Shown: positions 25,583 through 34,680 of the stretch, one piece after another
Numbering within the stretch: the stretch's first letter is position 1
How the letters are laid out: every line of letters begins with the position of its first letter
Source of the DNA: Candidatus Thalassospirochaeta sargassi
GTDB lineage: Bacteria; Spirochaetota; Spirochaetia; UBA9216
Assembly (NCBI GenBank): GCA_028532855.1
Contig: JAQQAL010000011.1
Location: forward strand, 1 to 64,000
Length of the DNA: 64,000 nucleotides
Direction of reading: 5' to 3'
Notes under the pieces: generated by a model
Databases searched by the model: none
Seen by the model: the letters and a program-made list of their open reading frames with translations, nothing else
Told to the model about the DNA's origin: nothing
Translations under genes and position numbers: made by a program

Positions 25583-27019
25583 ATGAAGATTCAAAACCGT
25601 CTTAATCTGATGTCCACTGTGCTTCTCCTCATATTTACAATAGCCTCAATGTGTAGCGGTGTACTTGTAATCAATGATGTGGTTTTTCAGTTAAACACAC
25701 AGCTGCTTGAATTGCGCCTTGATGGAATACTGAAAGAGATAAACGGGGTTTATGAGATCCTGGAAAGAACCGGCCTTAATAATATTCCCAAATATAATGA
25801 ATCAGCACAACAGGAGCTTCTTCAAAGATTCCGCAAACTGCCTTTTGGTAAATCAGGGCAGATCATAATCATTGACAACAACAGGGTAGATTTAATTACA
25901 GAGGTATTTGAACTTGATTTTATAAAGCAGATGCAGATTCAAAAATCGGGAACTATTAAATATGATTATTTTGATGAACAAAGATTTGGGATCTTTGATT
26001 ATTTTCCAGAATGGAATTGGGTAGTTGCCCTTTCAATAACCGAGGAAGAAATTTATTCTTCCAGAACAAAATACATTTTTACCGTTTCAATTGTTACTTT
26101 TTTTACAGCTCTATTCAGTGTCACAGTAGCTCTTTTCTTTTCAAGACAACTTACACGAAGTATACAGGATATCCTACGGGGACTGAAAAAGGTTGAAGGA
26201 GGCGATCTTTCAATCAGATTCAAACCCAGAACAAATATAGAAGAACTCATAATCTTGAAAAACGGCATCAATTCAATGATTTCAAACATTTCTAAGCAGA
26301 CTGCTGAAATTGTTGCGAGCAATCAAAAACAGCTGAACATGCAGCATTCACTGCATCAATCTGAACTCCATCATAAAGAAGCCAGGATTCTCGCGCTTCA
26401 AAGCCAGATTAACCCACATTTTCTCTATAATACTCTCGAATGTATAAACAGTATTGCAACAATATATGAAGTAAAAGAGATTCAACTGATTGCAATCAGT
26501 CTCTCAAAGATGTTCAAATATGCAATAAAAGGCGATATAAAAGTTTCAATTAAGGAAGAACTTGATAGTGTAAATGACTATTTAAATATACAGAAAATCA
26601 GGTTTGTTGACAAAATTAATACGATAATTGATATCCCTGAACCTGTTATGAAATTTAGAATAATGAAATTTATAATGCAGCCGCTTGTTGAAAACGCGAT
26701 ATATCACGGAATTGAACCGAAGATTGGAAAGGGAACAATTAAAATTTACAGTATAACTGAGGATGAAATACTAAACCTCATCATAGAAGATGATGGACTA
26801 GGCATAGAGGAAGAAGAACTTTATGAGCTGAATCAATTTTTAAGCATGAGTGCAACAGCAGTTACTGTAGACAGTATAAATAAGAGATCCATAGGATTAA
26901 TTAATATTAATAATAGAATCAAACTTTCATATGGCCCGGAATACGGTCTCAGAATTAAAAACCTTGAGAGCTGTGGTGTAGCCGTGATAGTAAAGACTCC
27001 TATTTTACAGGAAGAATAG
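25583..27019 (+). CDS. YesM/LytS-type sensor histidine kinase
   Basis: A 478-residue membrane kinase. Helix 1 at about 10-31, an extracellular Cache-like domain to about 160, helix 2 at about 165-187, HAMP about 188-240, then a His-kinase domain of the YesM class: LQSQINPHFLYNTLE with His279, QPLVENAIYHGI (N-box, about 366) and DDGLGIEEEEL (G-box). The stop is immediately followed by the response-regulator ATG, so the two form a two-component system. It is divergent from dctP, as in many TRAP or sugar loci where such pairs sense the transported ligand. Confidence 0.92.
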   Translation: MKIQNRLNLMSTVLLLIFTIASMCSGVLVINDVVFQLNTQLLELRLDGILKEINGVYEILERTGLNNIPKYNESAQQELLQRFRKLPFGKSGQIIIIDNNRVDLITEVFELDFIKQMQIQKSGTIKYDYFDEQRFGIFDYFPEWNWVVALSITEEEIYSSRTKYIFTVSIVTFFTALFSVTVALFFSRQLTRSIQDILRGLKKVEGGDLSIRFKPRTNIEELIILKNGINSMISNISKQTAEIVASNQKQLNMQHSLHQSELHHKEARILALQSQINPHFLYNTLECINSIATIYEVKEIQLIAISLSKMFKYAIKGDIKVSIKEELDSVNDYLNIQKIRFVDKINTIIDIPEPVMKFRIMKFIMQPLVENAIYHGIEPKIGKGTIKIYSITEDEILNLIIEDDGLGIEEEELYELNQFLSMSATAVTVDSINKRSIGLININNRIKLSYGPEYGLRIKNLESCGVAVIVKTPILQEE

Positions 27020-28468
27020 ATGAAATTCAAAGTAGTAATTGCCGATGATGAACCCTACATTCTTGAAGGGCTAAAAAAAAGAGTTGATTGGTCGCAGCTT
27101 GGATATCAAATAATTGCTACTGCGTCAAACGGTCCGGAGTGTCTTGAAATGATCAACATGCATCACCCTGATTTAATTATTACCGATATACGAATGCCTG
27201 GATTTACCGGGCTTGAGTTAATAAAAAATATTCAGGGGCTCGATGAAAAAGCTGAGGTTATAATAATCAGCGGCTATTCCGAATTCGATTATGCTAAAAA
27301 AGCGCTCGAGATGGGGGTTCAATCATACCTGCTAAAACCAATTTCTGAAGATGAACTAAAAAAATCATTAAAAATTTTACATAAAATACTATTTAAAAAA
27401 AAAGCCCAGATTAAAGAACAACAGTTAAAAGAAACAGCGAGACTTCTGGAATTCTTAAAATGTGAAAATATTTCTAAGATTGAAATTAGTAAAATCCTAA
27501 AAAAAACCGGGCTAAAAAAGAGCACTAATCAATTCATATCCTTGGTTTCACCGCACTCAAACATAAAAATTGAAAGCTCTTTATCAGTTCAAAAATTTGC
27601 TTTTAATTATGAATTAAATCTTTTTATCGTAGAAGGGCAGAATATTAATCAGAATAAAATTACAAAAGTAATCAATAATTCAGGGAATTTACAGAAAACA
27701 GGAATAAGTACTGTAGCAGAATCAGTATATGATTTAGGAATAATAATAGATGAAGCTATATCGAGCTATTATATGACAATTTTTACAAATCAAATTACAT
27801 TCTGTTTCTTTAAAACTGATCCAGAATTTTATATTACACTGATAAATAAAACTGAAATATTCAGCCTTGAAAACATTAAATCATGCAATAGAAAATTTTT
27901 TGCAGCGTTAAAATCATATTTAGAGAATCCCGCTCTTTCACCTAAACTCTTCTTAGCTTTTTATAATAAGTCGACAATAAACCTTAATGATATTATTATT
28001 TCTCAGGGTCTTAAAATAAACCTCCTTCCTCAGTTCTCATCTATATCTCAGATAGCTCAAACATTCAAATCATTTGATTCTATAATAAGAAGGATTCAAT
28101 CAGTAACTGAAGAGCTCTCTACCGTCGATAATGAAGAACAAAATTCATCAGATCCGGAATTGATAATACATAGAACACTCAGATTCATAAACTCAAAATT
28201 TACATCTGATTTGTCTCTCTCTAATATTGCAGAAGCAGTTCAGACTGAACCTAAATATCTGAGTTCAATTTTTATAAAACATACCGGCTCGACAATTCTT
28301 GAGTACATAAGATTCAAGAGAATTGAGCATGCAAAATTTCTTCTGAGAAATTCTGAACTTAATATGAACGAAATTGCTGATTCCTGCGGCTATGCTGACT
28401 ATTATTATTTCGCGAAGGTATTTAAAAAAGAAACAGGAATAACAGCAACGCAATTTAAGAATAAATGA
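27020..28468 (+). CDS. YesN-type response regulator with AraC DNA-binding domain
   Basis: A 482-residue protein. The receiver (1-120) has the acidic pair ADDEP, phospho-acceptor Asp56 in IITDIRMPG and Lys in SYLLKPISED. A variable linker of about 250 residues follows, and two AraC helix-turn-helix motifs fill about 380-482 (SLSNIAEAVQTEPKYLSSIF and NMNEIADSCGYADYYYFAKV). It probably activates the divergent dctPQM-dhaKL-PPC operon when phosphorylated by the adjoining kinase. Confidence 0.92.
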   Translation: MKFKVVIADDEPYILEGLKKRVDWSQLGYQIIATASNGPECLEMINMHHPDLIITDIRMPGFTGLELIKNIQGLDEKAEVIIISGYSEFDYAKKALEMGVQSYLLKPISEDELKKSLKILHKILFKKKAQIKEQQLKETARLLEFLKCENISKIEISKILKKTGLKKSTNQFISLVSPHSNIKIESSLSVQKFAFNYELNLFIVEGQNINQNKITKVINNSGNLQKTGISTVAESVYDLGIIIDEAISSYYMTIFTNQITFCFFKTDPEFYITLINKTEIFSLENIKSCNRKFFAALKSYLENPALSPKLFLAFYNKSTINLNDIIISQGLKINLLPQFSSISQIAQTFKSFDSIIRRIQSVTEELSTVDNEEQNSSDPELIIHRTLRFINSKFTSDLSLSNIAEAVQTEPKYLSSIFIKHTGSTILEYIRFKRIEHAKFLLRNSELNMNEIADSCGYADYYYFAKVFKKETGITATQFKNK

Positions 28469-28607
28469 TATCTGGGACTATGGTTTATTTTTTTATCCTG
28501 ATATTTATATTGACAGATATACAGTACTGAAAATAAATCAATGTCGAATAGTCATCTTCTAACACTTTAATAACAGCAAACTAATATTGAGAGTATAAAA
28601 GGAAGGC

Positions 28608-30431
28608 ATGGTTTTAATTTTGCCTGACTATCACTCTCCTGAGTCTGAAGAAATATGGACACGAAGAACAGAATTCCTTTATTACGCTTTTCAACCTATT
28701 GTAAACATTCATACGGGGGCTACTCATGGTTTCGAAGCCCTACTTAGGGGGTATGAAGAGGCAGGATTTACATCTATTCAAAATTTATTTAATGAAGCCT
28801 ATGCTGATGAGGTCCTTTACAGTCTTGATCTTCATTTAAGAGAAAAAGCTCTGTCTGCGCTGTATTCAAACCCCGCTTTTGCGGGCATGAAGCTCTTTTA
28901 CAATATTGATAACAGAGTTCTTGAGATGCCTAACTATAACCAGGGAAACACCGAAAAATTTCTTAAAGAGAATAATCTGTTTCCGCTGAATTTCTGTATC
29001 GAATTATCTGAACAGCATGAATTTTCAAGCTATAATCATACACATCAGATTCTCAGGGATTATAAAGAACAGAATTATCGTATCGCAATAGATGATTTTG
29101 GAACCGGTTATTCAGGTCTGACCCTGCTTTATCATTGTGAACCGGATTATATTAAGATTGATCGGTTTTTCATTGAAAACATAAACGCTGACAGCCGCAA
29201 AAAGTTCTTTGTAGCAAATGTGGTTAATCTTGCCCACATGATGGGAATTAATGTTATCGCTGAGGGCATAGAAACTGCGGAGGAGTTTTTTGTCTGCAGG
29301 GAGATTGGTTGTGATTTTATTCAGGGCTATCTTATCCAGAAGCCCTGCCCGGAAATAAACTTGCTTCTCATCGAGTATCCGGAGGTCTTAGAACTGGCTG
29401 GCAGACATCTGCGCAATGACTCCGGTGACAAGGACTTAATCCTACGTGAAATAAAATATATTCAGCCCATTACCCTTGATTGTTCTGCGGAAGAAATACT
29501 TGAAGTTTTTCGAAATGATTTAACAGTTCATAATCTACCGGTATTAAGCGCTTCTATGGAACCTTTAGGGATTCTAAGAGAAGATGACCTAAAAAAGTAT
29601 GTATTTTCTCCTTACGGAATTTCCATTCTGCAGCATAAATCTTCATCCCAGGGTTTAGAGAGCCTCATATTCCGGTCGCCAGTCATGGAGGTTTTTAACT
29701 CAATTGAGAAAATCCTGGAACTTTACAGTATGAATGAAAATATTGAAAGTGTAATCATTACCGAAAACGGTCTCTATCAGGGCATTTTAGACTCCAGTGC
29801 AATATTAAGAATTTTGAGTGAAAAACAGATCTCGATAGCCCGGGATCAGAATCCTCTGACAAAACTTCCGGGAAACAGCAGCATCACCGAGTACTTGACA
29901 GGAATTGTTAAAGATCACACGGATGGACATATTTGCGTGTATTTTGATTTTGATAATTTTAAACCATTCAATGATAAATATGGATTCCGTCAAGGGGATA
30001 GAATAATCCGGCTCTTTGCAGACTTGTTAAAGGAACATTGGGAGGTTCACAAGGCATTTACCGGACACCTTGGCGGTGATGATTTTGTTTTATTTTACAG
30101 TGATAGAGATCATAACATTGAAAATATTCTTAGCGAAATTCGAAAACTGATACAGCGGTTTGAAGAGGATGTTCTACCTTTCTACAATTCTGAAGATCGA
30201 AAAAATGGATATATTACATCCAAAAGCAGGAGCGGCCGAAAAAAACAATTCCCACTTCTCACTATAAGTGCCGGAATTGTATATCTACGCGATCTGGATA
30301 CAAATTTTACTTCTGAATGGCTATCAGAAAAAATGGCCCTTCTTAAAAAAGAGGCAAAAAAATCTCCTACACATATGGTGTGTGAATACATCAACACATT
30401 ATCTGAGGACCCAGCATCTGCAAAAACATAA
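28608..30431 (+). CDS. EAL-CBS-GGDEF c-di-GMP protein (cytoplasmic)
   Basis: A 607-residue protein without membrane helices. EAL domain 1-260: YAFQPIVN, FEALLRG (42-48), ELSEQHEF and DDFGTGYSG. The middle (about 270-400) has two CBS-like repeats (ILEVFRNDLTVHNLPVLSAS, SPVMEVFNSIEKILELYSMN). The GGDEF domain (about 415-595) has DFDNFKPFND and the signature GGDDF near 490. The order EAL-CBS-GGDEF resembles proteins of the YfgF/Pseudomonas PA type in which nucleotides bound by CBS regulate c-di-GMP turnover. The Asp for Glu change in GGDDF leaves cyclase activity uncertain. Confidence 0.88.
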   Translation: MVLILPDYHSPESEEIWTRRTEFLYYAFQPIVNIHTGATHGFEALLRGYEEAGFTSIQNLFNEAYADEVLYSLDLHLREKALSALYSNPAFAGMKLFYNIDNRVLEMPNYNQGNTEKFLKENNLFPLNFCIELSEQHEFSSYNHTHQILRDYKEQNYRIAIDDFGTGYSGLTLLYHCEPDYIKIDRFFIENINADSRKKFFVANVVNLAHMMGINVIAEGIETAEEFFVCREIGCDFIQGYLIQKPCPEINLLLIEYPEVLELAGRHLRNDSGDKDLILREIKYIQPITLDCSAEEILEVFRNDLTVHNLPVLSASMEPLGILREDDLKKYVFSPYGISILQHKSSSQGLESLIFRSPVMEVFNSIEKILELYSMNENIESVIITENGLYQGILDSSAILRILSEKQISIARDQNPLTKLPGNSSITEYLTGIVKDHTDGHICVYFDFDNFKPFNDKYGFRQGDRIIRLFADLLKEHWEVHKAFTGHLGGDDFVLFYSDRDHNIENILSEIRKLIQRFEEDVLPFYNSEDRKNGYITSKSRSGRKKQFPLLTISAGIVYLRDLDTNFTSEWLSEKMALLKKEAKKSPTHMVCEYINTLSEDPASAKT

Positions 30432-30522
30432 ATGATGGTTTCGTCCCACCTGGCACTGTAGTTCCAGACATATAACATCATGCACTTGACAGGCACGTGT
30501 TTGATAGTTAGGCTACTCTAAT

Positions 30523-31455
30523 ATGCTGGATACGTTCAGGGAGGCATCCCTATATTTTATTGCAGTGATACTTGAAGCATCGGGATTCATGCTGATAGGT
30601 TGCCTGGTTGGCTCTTTGATTGAGGAATTCCTTCCTGATAACACTATTCCTAAACTGATTGGAAATAAACCAATTGCAGGAATCCTGATTGCAGGGCTTA
30701 TAGGCATACTTTTTCCAATATGCGAATGTGCTATAGTCCCAGTCATAAGAAAGCTTATCAAAAAAGGAACTCCTACACCTATCGCCATCACATTTATGCT
30801 GGCTGTTCCCATAGTTAATCCAGTTGTGGGGTTTTCAACATATATCGCATTTTCAAATAATCTTGAAATAGCCGGGTTAAGGCTTGCTTCAGGTTATTTT
30901 CTTGCTGTTCTAATTGGAATGCTTACACTGTTTATTTTCAAAGACGGTATTGATTCACAGATAATTCAATCGCACGCTCATAGTCATGATCATTGTCACC
31001 ATTGCAGCACTGTGGTCATAAAAAGCCCCGGCAGCCGGGTGAAAAGATTAATTGAACACACCTGGACTGAGTTCACAGAAATAGCCGGTTTTCTGTTCAT
31101 TGGAGCCGGTATTGCAGCTATATTCAGGTCTTCAATACCGCTCGCCTTTCTAGGAAACCTGAAAAATGTTCCAGGATTAAGCACTTTATTCATGATGGCT
31201 GCAGCCTTTATTCTGAACCTCTGCAGCGAAGCTGACGCCTTCATTGCCGGAAGTTTCACATCTCTGTTTTCCCCCGCTCCACTATTAGCTTTTATGCTGG
31301 TAGGGCCTATGCTTGATATCAAGCTGCTCATTATGTACCGTACAGTATTCAAACCAAAGTTGATAATCTGGTTATCTGTGACAATCATTGTGTCTGTATT
31401 CTTGTGGGTGTCTATCCTCAATTTTACAGGTTTTATTCCGGAGCTGCGAAGATGA
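30523..31455 (+). CDS. COG0701 permease (YcgR/YraQ type) with His-rich loop
   Basis: A 310-residue protein with eight or so helices. The motif FPICECAIVPVIRKLIKKG and the repeat-like LNLCSEADAFIAGSF are the family signatures. A central loop (about residues 146-160) reads HAHSHDHCHHC, a probable metal-binding stretch. The downstream gene overlaps by ATGA and encodes the TIGR03943/DUF1980 partner, so the pair corresponds to B. subtilis YcgR/YcgQ. Related pairs have been placed in zinc homeostasis by genome context; transport of a metal or metal complex is inferred. Confidence 0.82.
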   Translation: MLDTFREASLYFIAVILEASGFMLIGCLVGSLIEEFLPDNTIPKLIGNKPIAGILIAGLIGILFPICECAIVPVIRKLIKKGTPTPIAITFMLAVPIVNPVVGFSTYIAFSNNLEIAGLRLASGYFLAVLIGMLTLFIFKDGIDSQIIQSHAHSHDHCHHCSTVVIKSPGSRVKRLIEHTWTEFTEIAGFLFIGAGIAAIFRSSIPLAFLGNLKNVPGLSTLFMMAAAFILNLCSEADAFIAGSFTSLFSPAPLLAFMLVGPMLDIKLLIMYRTVFKPKLIIWLSVTIIVSVFLWVSILNFTGFIPELRR

Positions 31456-32192
31456 AAAGAATTGTGATGTGGCTGGAATTTATCGTTCAGGGTCTTTGGC
31501 TGATATTTTTAATCTTTCTTGTAATTGAAAATGATGGAAGGCAATTAGCTTCAGATTTCCTGAATCCAAAATATTTTTGGCTTCTATATCTGTCGATTGT
31601 TTTTTTTGCATTCTTTCTATTCAATACACTCATAAAGATCCTTTCCGGAAGTGATGGCGATAGAGGTGTGCCGGTCTTCCTATATCTTATAGTACCACTG
31701 GTATTACTTCCCGTATCTTTAAAGGCCGAACTGGGATCTGCAGCTGTCACGAGAAGGGGAGTTGTTTTCCATGAGGTACAGAAAAGCGAGCCCGTGGCTG
31801 AAGCTCCGAAAACGCTGATATCTCCTTTTACAGGAACAGCCCCCTCTTACAAGAATGCAGATGGTACTGACCGCTTCCTGGAAATTCTTTCAAACCCCGA
31901 AGAGAGTATTGGCAGAAGCGTGGATATAATTGGTCAGGCGGCTTTCAATCCGCTTCTTCCTGAAGGCAGCTTTTATATATTCAGATTTATAATTTACTGC
32001 TGTGCTGCCGATGCCACTCCCAGCGGATTAATAGTTACTGGAATTGAATCTTCACAAGTAGAAGCAGATCATTGGTATCGAATCAAAGGTACCGTAACAA
32101 TGACCCCTGTAGACGGAAAAGAGTATCTATCTGTTGACAGTGACAGTATTGAGCAGATTGAAGAGCCGGAGATGCCGTTTGAGAGCTACTAA
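31452..32192 (+). CDS. TIGR03943/DUF1980 membrane protein (YcgQ type)
   Basis: A 246-residue protein. The start at 31452 overlaps the upstream stop by ATGA. Two or three N-terminal helices are followed by a soluble domain with EILSNPEESIGRSVDIIGQA, FIIYCCAADATPSGLIV and DHWYRIKGTVTM, an OB-fold-like pattern with a CC pair typical of the family. It partners the permease encoded just before it. Confidence 0.82.
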   Translation: MKRIVMWLEFIVQGLWLIFLIFLVIENDGRQLASDFLNPKYFWLLYLSIVFFAFFLFNTLIKILSGSDGDRGVPVFLYLIVPLVLLPVSLKAELGSAAVTRRGVVFHEVQKSEPVAEAPKTLISPFTGTAPSYKNADGTDRFLEILSNPEESIGRSVDIIGQAAFNPLLPEGSFYIFRFIIYCCAADATPSGLIVTGIESSQVEADHWYRIKGTVTMTPVDGKEYLSVDSDSIEQIEEPEMPFESY

Positions 32193-32314
32193 TCCTCACG
32201 GACTATCGAAAGAGGCTTCCAGTTAAGATTAATTCTCCCGGCAAATAACAAAAGACAGATTCAAACTTACTTCTGGAAAAGTTTTTAGGATACATTGGGA
32301 TCACTTTTCACCGG

Positions 32315-32355
32315 AAAAAAAAGGCAGTAGAGATGATATATCATCTCTACTGCCT
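32315..32355 (-). terminator. Strong intrinsic terminator of the FMN-binding lipoprotein gene
   Basis: A perfect palindrome of 34 bases at 32322-32355 (17-bp arms with essentially no spacer) is preceded on the plus strand by A's at 32315-32321. On the minus strand this reads as a long hairpin followed by U's, 22 bp after the lipoprotein stop. Because the hairpin is symmetrical it may also affect transcription from the YcgQ-type gene on the plus strand, although no T-run follows on that side. Confidence 0.85.
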
Positions 32356-32376
32356 GTAAAATTGCTTATTCCTGTA

Positions 32377-32910
32377 TTATTTAGCAGCTTTTGCTGCTTT
32401 GATAATCATTCCTAAATAGCCTTTTGTATCAGCAAGAGTTGCACCTGAAACTGCATCGGTAACCTTCTCAGCTTCCTGAGACGCAACGCCTTCAATTTCA
32501 GCTATAGTTTTTCCAACTACAAATGCCTCGATTGCCGCATAGTTGTCTGCAATTGGAACTGTTGCGCCGCCATGGGCAGCCATGTTTGCACTGTAGGCAG
32601 CACTGTCTGTTTTCTTGGAAACCAGAACCTGTCCTTCAGCAAAACCTTTTCCAAAATAATTGTCGGCACCTTCAACAAATGAGTTCGGAACACCAATCAG
32701 GTCATCACTAGCACCCTGAAACTGGAACTCATCCAAAGTAGCAGAAATTATAGTGTCTCCTGACATTACAACTACTGCAGTACCGAAAGCATAGTGACCA
32801 TGAGGCGCATCGATAATATAACCTGTTTTAACATTAGATGTATCGATGTCTCCACCACAAGACATAAGAACTGCTGAAACAATTAATAAAAGTACAAAAA
32901 TTTTCTTCAT
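32377..32910 (-). CDS. FMN-binding-domain lipoprotein with flavinylation motif
   Basis: A 177-residue protein with a lipobox (FVLLLIVSAVLMSC, Cys18). The C-terminal part carries DAVSGATLADTKGYLGMI. The sequence D-x-x-S-G-A-T is the motif in which ApbE attaches FMN covalently to Thr. The mature protein would be a surface or periplasmic one-flavin electron carrier. Otherwise it is low in recognisable motifs, with AAHGGATVPIADNYAAIEAF in the middle. No ApbE gene is in the window. Flavinylation is inferred from the motif. Confidence 0.7.
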   Translation of the reverse strand: MKKIFVLLLIVSAVLMSCGGDIDTSNVKTGYIIDAPHGHYAFGTAVVVMSGDTIISATLDEFQFQGASDDLIGVPNSFVEGADNYFGKGFAEGQVLVSKKTDSAAYSANMAAHGGATVPIADNYAAIEAFVVGKTIAEIEGVASQEAEKVTDAVSGATLADTKGYLGMIIKAAKAAK

Positions 32911-33097
32911 GAATTTCTTCTCCTATAATTTAATATTTATATAAATATATAAATATCTAAATTAATCAAGGGTTATTATTATAAATTCAATAATCTTTTT
33001 AGTTTTTATTCGCTAATATGATTAGCTCTATTGATATTCACACAGAAATGTAAAAGAAGAGTTCAAGAATGCTCAGTTCTATTTATAAAATATATAA

Positions 33098-33132
33098 AAC
33101 TATTCCAAAGAGATACACTCTTTGGAATAGTT
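33098..33132 (-). terminator. Intrinsic terminator after livF
   Basis: AACTATTCCAAAGAG (33098-33112) and its exact complement (33118-33132) form a perfect 15-bp stem with loop ATACA. On the minus strand it is followed by a T/A-rich tract. It lies 56 bp after the livF stop and ends the liv operon. Confidence 0.75.
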
Positions 33133-33187
33133 GTCTTCGGACTAAATTGTTCAGGAATTCTATTGCTCAGCCACCACATCTACAATC

Positions 33188-33916
33188 TTAACCGCCAAGG
33201 TAGGCCTTCTGAACATCCTTGTTGTTTCGAAGTTCATCAGAACTCCCGGATGCAATGATTTCTCCTGTATCTAGTACATATCCTCTGGTGGCAAAATCGA
33301 GGGCGACCTTTGCATTTTGCTCTACAACAAGAATTGTAATCCCATTCTTGTTCAGTTCCCTCAATGCCCGAAACATCTCATACATCAGGACAGGAGCAAG
33401 CCCCATTGAGGGTTCATCCAGCATTATAAACTTACATCCTGTCATTAAAGCTCGTCCGACTGCAAGCATCTGCTGCTCTCCGCCCGAGAGTGACTCAGAG
33501 CGCTGTTTCTGACGTTCCTTCAATCTTGGAAAAAGATTATAAACCAGGTCTTCAGTTTCCTGTACAAACTGATGGTCTTCCTTCACTGCATAGGTTGCAA
33601 GATCCAGATTCTCCTGCACCGAAAGGTTTCCGAAGATATGCCGGCCCTCCGGGACCAATGCCATCATCTTCTGCTCCACCAGCTTATGTGGTTCAGTTTT
33701 CAGAATGGACTCGCCGTCAAAAAGAATATCCCCTTCAAAAACAGTCGGGGCATCTGGAGGGGCCAGCCTGGAAAGGGAAAGAAGCGTAGAGGTTTTTCCG
33801 GCTCCATTTGCTCCGATTAGAGTAACGATTTCTCCGCGGTCTATTTCAAAATTTAACCCGTGGAGAGCCTCTATATTTCCATAACGGACCTTAAGGTCCT
33901 TAATTTGCAACATCAT
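33188..33916 (-). CDS. livF: Branched-chain amino acid ABC transporter ATPase LivF
   Basis: A 242-residue ATPase. Walker A GANGAGKTSTL, the LivF-typical MMALVPEGRHIFGNLSVQEN, signature LSGGEQQMLAVGRAL, Walker B FIMLDEPSMGLAP and the H-loop VVEQNAKVAL identify it. It is the last gene of the five-gene livKHMGF operon and overlaps livG by ATGA. Confidence 0.94.
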   Translation of the reverse strand: MMLQIKDLKVRYGNIEALHGLNFEIDRGEIVTLIGANGAGKTSTLLSLSRLAPPDAPTVFEGDILFDGESILKTEPHKLVEQKMMALVPEGRHIFGNLSVQENLDLATYAVKEDHQFVQETEDLVYNLFPRLKERQKQRSESLSGGEQQMLAVGRALMTGCKFIMLDEPSMGLAPVLMYEMFRALRELNKNGITILVVEQNAKVALDFATRGYVLDTGEIIASGSSDELRNNKDVQKAYLGG

Positions 33917-34680
33917 ATCTCGCCATCTCCTAGATACGCTTTTATAACCTGTGGGTTATTTCTAATTTCATCCGGAAGGCCATCAGCAATTTCTTTACCG
34001 AAATCTATGACCTTAATTCGGTCACATAGAGTCATAATAACCTGCATCTGGTGTTCAATCATCCAGATAGTTATTTTAAAATTCTCATGTACCCAGCGTA
34101 TGTAATCAATCAGCTCAACAACATCCGAGGTGCTTAAACCTGCAGCAGGTTCATCCAGCATTAGCAGCTTCGGCCCCAAAGATAAAGCCCTGGCGATTTC
34201 AACCCTGCGCTGAACACCGTAGGAAAGATTTTTGGGATATTCACAAGCCAAATCTGTAAGATTAAACTCTTCAAGAAGTTCCATGGCCTTTGCTTCAATC
34301 TTTCTTTCCCGATCCCGATACTTTTTTGTTTTAAAGATAACTCCCGGCAGTCCATATCCGAGCTGGTAATGCTGACTGATCTTGATGTTATCAAGCACAG
34401 TCATCTCACTCCAAAGTCGTATATTCTGAAAAGTCCGCCCTATTTGACGGGCAGCAATATCGTGTGGAGGCAATCCGTTCAATTCCTCACCCCGGTATTG
34501 TATTTTACCTTCTGAAGGGTTGTAAAAACCGCTGACAAGGTTAAACACTGTTGTCTTTCCGGCACCGTTTGGTCCTATAAGACCATAAATACCACCCTCT
34601 TCAAGTTCGTAATTTAAGTCTGAAACAGCAGTTAGACCGCCGAAACGATGAGTTAATGAATCAATTTTGAGGAAACTCAC
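33913..34680 (-). CDS. livG: Branched-chain amino acid ABC transporter ATPase LivG
   Basis: A 255-residue ATPase with Walker A GPNGAGKTTVFNL, the LivG block ARQIGRTFQNIRLWSEMTVL, a signature region NLSYGVQRRVEIARAL (variant of LSGGQ: LSYGVQ) and Walker B LLMLDEPAAGLS. It pairs with LivF to power LivHM. Its start overlaps the livM stop. Confidence 0.94.
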   Translation of the reverse strand: MSFLKIDSLTHRFGGLTAVSDLNYELEEGGIYGLIGPNGAGKTTVFNLVSGFYNPSEGKIQYRGEELNGLPPHDIAARQIGRTFQNIRLWSEMTVLDNIKISQHYQLGYGLPGVIFKTKKYRDRERKIEAKAMELLEEFNLTDLACEYPKNLSYGVQRRVEIARALSLGPKLLMLDEPAAGLSTSDVVELIDYIRWVHENFKITIWMIEHQMQVIMTLCDRIKVIDFGKEIADGLPDEIRNNPQVIKAYLGDGEI

